In this document: positions 61,779 to 64,000 of the stretch, piece by piece
Numbering within the stretch: position 1 is the stretch's first letter
Layout of the letters: each line of letters opens with the position of its first letter
From: Sphingobacteriaceae bacterium DW12
GTDB taxonomy: Bacteria > Bacteroidota > Bacteroidia > Sphingobacteriales > Sphingobacteriaceae
Length of the DNA stretch: 64,000 nucleotides
Assembly: GCA_000783305.1 (NCBI GenBank)
Contig: JROE01000002.1
Span: forward strand, 620,001 to 684,000
Direction of reading: 5' to 3'
Program-made: the position numbers and the translations under genes
Notes under the pieces: generated by a model
The model's database searches: none
What the model was told of the DNA's origin: nothing
What the model saw: only the letters and a program-made list of their open reading frames with translations

Positions 61779-61806
61779 ATGGGGGCTTCTCTAGAGAGAC
61801 CCCATT
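61779..61806 (+). terminator. Probable terminator of the pump operon
   Basis: ATGGGG pairs with CCCCAT across an inner CTCTAGAG palindrome, followed by TTTCTATT. It starts 29 bases after the outer membrane gene. Confidence 0.55.
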
Positions 61807-62010
61807 TCTATTGCCCTATCGCTACTTTCTATTAAATACAAGGACTATCCTTCATAAAAAAGGAGTGATACTAATGTCCTCCAGAGATACAATCAACAAC
61901 CGACCTGGACCTAAAGGGAAAATAATTATTTAATTAGGCATAAACTTATTAAGAATAAAATGTAAATTAGTAAACAACAACCAACGTCAACCTTACTTTG
62001 ATTAAGAACT

Positions 62011-62601
62011 ATGTTTACAAAAAGTTTAGATTCTTCCCATCATCATCACAGTGTTTCATATGGAGCATTCGACCGATCCATGGATTGGTACGAATACTAT
62101 CTGATAGCAAAGTCAGCTGGGGATAAGCTACTACAAGAATCTATCGTAAAAGGTCATGTCAAAGACAATTCACAGGATGATGCCGAGACAAATTTTGCGG
62201 CACTTTTTATCAATGTGTTTTATCATTGGGGGATTGCTTTTAAAATTGGATTTAGCAATGTTACACAAAGCAGTCCTGGTTCAACTCACGTAAAACGTAA
62301 AGCTCTAAATAAGACAACGCAGGATTTGGTCTATTTAGCTGAAAGTGCTGGATTATTCAGTAGCGACGATGACTCTTCGAAAGTAAAAGCTAATCATGAT
62401 GTATTTCGAAAGGCACTCTTATTATTAGAAGATATTATTCGTTGGAATGAAAGATATCCATACCATACGGTTTCATCTATTATTTCCAAACTTCAATCCA
62501 AAATTCCTTTTTTAATTACCTGTGGATTGAATTTTATCATCATTATCAAACCTCTTTTTGATTTTCTTGAAACAGAAATTACCAATATCATGCAGGTGTA
62601 G
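62011..62601 (+). CDS. Hypothetical protein, no recognised family
   Basis: 196 residues. I do not recognise it. The N-terminus has a natural SSHHHH run and SMDWYEYYLIAKSAGDKLLQES, a helix-rich region that loosely resembles HEPN-type folds; the middle has DDDSSKVKANHD and RKALLLLEDIIRWNE. The C-terminus (about 168-196) is hydrophobic with FLITCGLNFIIIIKPLF and could anchor it in the membrane. Codon use and base composition do not clearly differ from neighbours, but it stands alone, with 260 bases of noncoding DNA on the left and 220 on the right. Could be a strain-specific acquired gene. Confidence 0.55.
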   Translation: MFTKSLDSSHHHHSVSYGAFDRSMDWYEYYLIAKSAGDKLLQESIVKGHVKDNSQDDAETNFAALFINVFYHWGIAFKIGFSNVTQSSPGSTHVKRKALNKTTQDLVYLAESAGLFSSDDDSSKVKANHDVFRKALLLLEDIIRWNERYPYHTVSSIISKLQSKIPFLITCGLNFIIIIKPLFDFLETEITNIMQV

Positions 62602-62773
62602 ATAATCGTAGATGACAATATTTCTAGACATTTACCTATGATAAGTTTACTCTAAAAAGATGTTTTTTTGCTTCAGCTTTATACTAGGATTATGCTAATT
62701 TACGTTATATAAGTAATTGAGTTATTTGTCCGATCAAGTATAACTGGCGCAAATAATATAGAATAACAAAGAA

Positions 62774-62798
62774 GGCCCGGACTCCAAAAGCCCGGGCC
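62774..62798 (-). terminator. Terminator of purC
   Basis: GGCCCGG pairs with CCGGGCC across an 11-base loop, followed on the minus strand by TTCTTTG. GC-rich and about 27 bases after the purC stop. Confidence 0.8.
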
Positions 62799-62824
62799 AT
62801 TTATATAGCCATTTGTCAGAAGTT

Positions 62825-63508
62825 TTATCCTAAAAAGGCTTTTTCCAAAACTAAAGGTGTAATGTATTTGCCTTCTTTGTAGACACGCATATTACCGCCG
62901 GAAATCTCATCGATCAACAAGATTTTATTCGTCTCTTTGTCTCTACCAAATTCAAGTTTGATATCATACAATTCCAATCCCTTTGTCGCTAACTCATCTC
63001 TGATTATGCCGCAGATTTTCTTTGTCTGCCCAACCAATACCAGATATTCTTCCTTTGTAAGAATACCTAACATAGTCAATGCGTCTTCAGAAATTGTAGG
63101 ATCGCCACGCTCATCGTCTTTAATGGTGACTTCCACAAATGCATCCAAAGCCTGCCCTTCTTGACAATACATTCCGTAGCGTCTTAAAAAACTACCTACA
63201 GCACGATATCGACAGATTACTTCCAAGCCCTTGCCAAACACCTGCGCATCCCGTACTGTCATACTTACATTATCTAAATCAGCATCGATATAATGTGTCT
63301 CTCCACCAAGGCCATTGATTAATTCAAAAAAGTGCTTGGTCATCTTAAGCCCAGATTTTCCAGCCCCTTCAATCGTTAATCCAACGGTATTGGCGCCTGG
63401 GTCAAACACCCCGTTTTCGCCCGTTACATCATCTTTAAATTGCAAAAGGACTTGGTAATTCCCTAGATTATAAACATTTTTTGTCTTACCTGTATACAGT
63501 AGTTCCAT
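62825..63508 (-). CDS. purC: Phosphoribosylaminoimidazole-succinocarboxamide synthase
   Basis: 227 residues, SAICAR synthetase. LLYTGKTKNVYNLGNYQVLLQFKDDVT at the N-terminus, then VICRYRAVGSFLRRYG near residue 90, ISEDALTMLG near 140 and KLEFGRDKETNKILLIDEISGGNMR near 185 are the ATP and substrate regions. Step 8 of purine synthesis (CAIR plus aspartate to SAICAR). Single gene with its own terminator; other pur genes are outside the window. Confidence 0.97.
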   Translation of the reverse strand: MELLYTGKTKNVYNLGNYQVLLQFKDDVTGENGVFDPGANTVGLTIEGAGKSGLKMTKHFFELINGLGGETHYIDADLDNVSMTVRDAQVFGKGLEVICRYRAVGSFLRRYGMYCQEGQALDAFVEVTIKDDERGDPTISEDALTMLGILTKEEYLVLVGQTKKICGIIRDELATKGLELYDIKLEFGRDKETNKILLIDEISGGNMRVYKEGKYITPLVLEKAFLG

Positions 63509-63943
63509 GGGTATTTGTTATATATTATTAATTACTTTAGTATAGTTGCTCGCGAATAACATTATAGTTCGAACTCGACGATATCGTATCTAGATACCTA
63601 ACCCTAGCCACCGATTCAATTTGGATATTAAGCAGTTTCAAGCTGATTGCCCAAGAACCATCATTTTTCAATATTCTGCTCAAACTTAAATAAATTTGCT
63701 TTTATATGCAATTATAACTGTATAGGCTGCAAAAGCACCTTGATCGCTTTATTACATCCTATACGATAAATACTCCAGTAATATACTTAAAAATAAAATT
63801 GATAGCAGTCCAACAAATTTGGCACGAATGCTGTATCTTGTTTTAGTAAAAAAAGATTTTCCTTTGAAATAAGGAAAACCTACTTTAGCTTGCTAGGGTA
63901 AAGTAAATTATAGATAATAAAATATTAACCGCTGTTGTACACT
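63509..63943. other. Intergenic region between purC and the last lipoprotein gene
   Basis: 435 bases, AT-rich, with no gene. A stem-loop lies at 63857-63878 (TTTTCCTT with AAGGAAAA, 6-base loop), about 65 bases before the lipoprotein gene. I see no clear promoter box. Confidence 0.6.
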
Positions 63944-64000
63944 ATGAGATTGAAATACTTTGCATTCATTATATGCTCTTTTGCACTTGCATCCTGCAAC
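63944..64000 (+). CDS. Lipoprotein, partial (window end)
   Basis: Only 19 codons are visible: MRLKYFAFIICSFALASCN. This is a lipoprotein signal peptide with lipobox LASC and the lipidated Cys at residue 18. The rest lies past the right edge, so the function cannot be read. Confidence 0.7.
   Translation, partial: MRLKYFAFIICSFALASCN

Overview
The window looks like chromosomal DNA of a Sphingobacteriaceae member (Bacteroidota), most likely Sphingobacterium or a close relative. Evidence: a SusC/SusD pair with an ECF-sigma/FecR switch, a type IX secretion C-terminal domain (FTPNDDGMNDEF), glutamine synthetase III, DUF5690, DUF3050 and DUF3060 proteins, A-rich rather than Shine-Dalgarno leaders, and many promoters of the Bacteroidota form TTTG-N19/20-TAnnTTTG. 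I see no IS element, CRISPR array, phage or integrase. Both window edges cut genes: an aspartyl protease on the left and a lipoprotein on the right.

Layout. 1-7.97 kb: partial retropepsin-like protease, NAD(P)HX repair enzyme (nnr), SIMPL protein, secreted S9 peptidase, metallophosphoesterase, DUF3050 protein. 8.36-10.55 kb: glutamine synthetase III. 10.65-14.56 kb: CPA2 antiporter and a LytS/LytTR-type two-component pair. 14.7-18.6 kb: small accessory genes, including a membrane protein that appears to have lost its N-terminal half and a lipoprotein beta-propeller. 18.7-21.9 kb: thrS-infC-rpmI-rplT operon. 22.1-24.6 kb: KefC-like antiporter with its KefF-like flavoprotein, start and stop codons overlapping. 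24.7-31.6 kb: T9SS-exported adhesin-like protein, queE, rplU-rpmA, an M13 metallopeptidase, tRNA-Ser(GGA).

31.75-44.97 kb, all on the minus strand, is the most interesting region. It has an ECF sigma factor, a FecR anti-sigma factor, a SusC with an N-terminal STN signalling domain, a SusD, a secreted metallophosphoesterase fused to a PQQ-type beta-propeller, and then a separately promoted operon: phosphonatase-like HAD hydrolase, DUF5690 membrane protein and a TIGR03364/HpnW-type FAD oxidoreductase. I read this as an outer-membrane-to-cytoplasm uptake and breakdown locus for a phosphonate- or phosphodiester-containing compound, probably 2-aminoethylphosphonate or an N-methyl derivative. The DUF5690 protein has the Arg-Lys and Arg sequence marks of the GlpT/UhpT organophosphate antiporters, and the hydrolase keeps a Lys where PhnX has its Schiff-base Lys.

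45.6-53.5 kb is signalling-rich: a small membrane protein, a hybrid histidine kinase, a TPR histidine kinase with its NarL-type regulator, and small lipoproteins. 54.1-61.75 kb is a drug-resistance block: a catB-type chloramphenicol acetyltransferase with a candidate leader peptide and hairpin, and a TetR regulator followed by a complete RND tripartite pump. Three matching ATTTAACnnnGTTAAAT-type sites surround tetR and the pump promoter. 62-64 kb: an unrecognised 196-residue protein, purC, and the first 19 codons of a lipoprotein.
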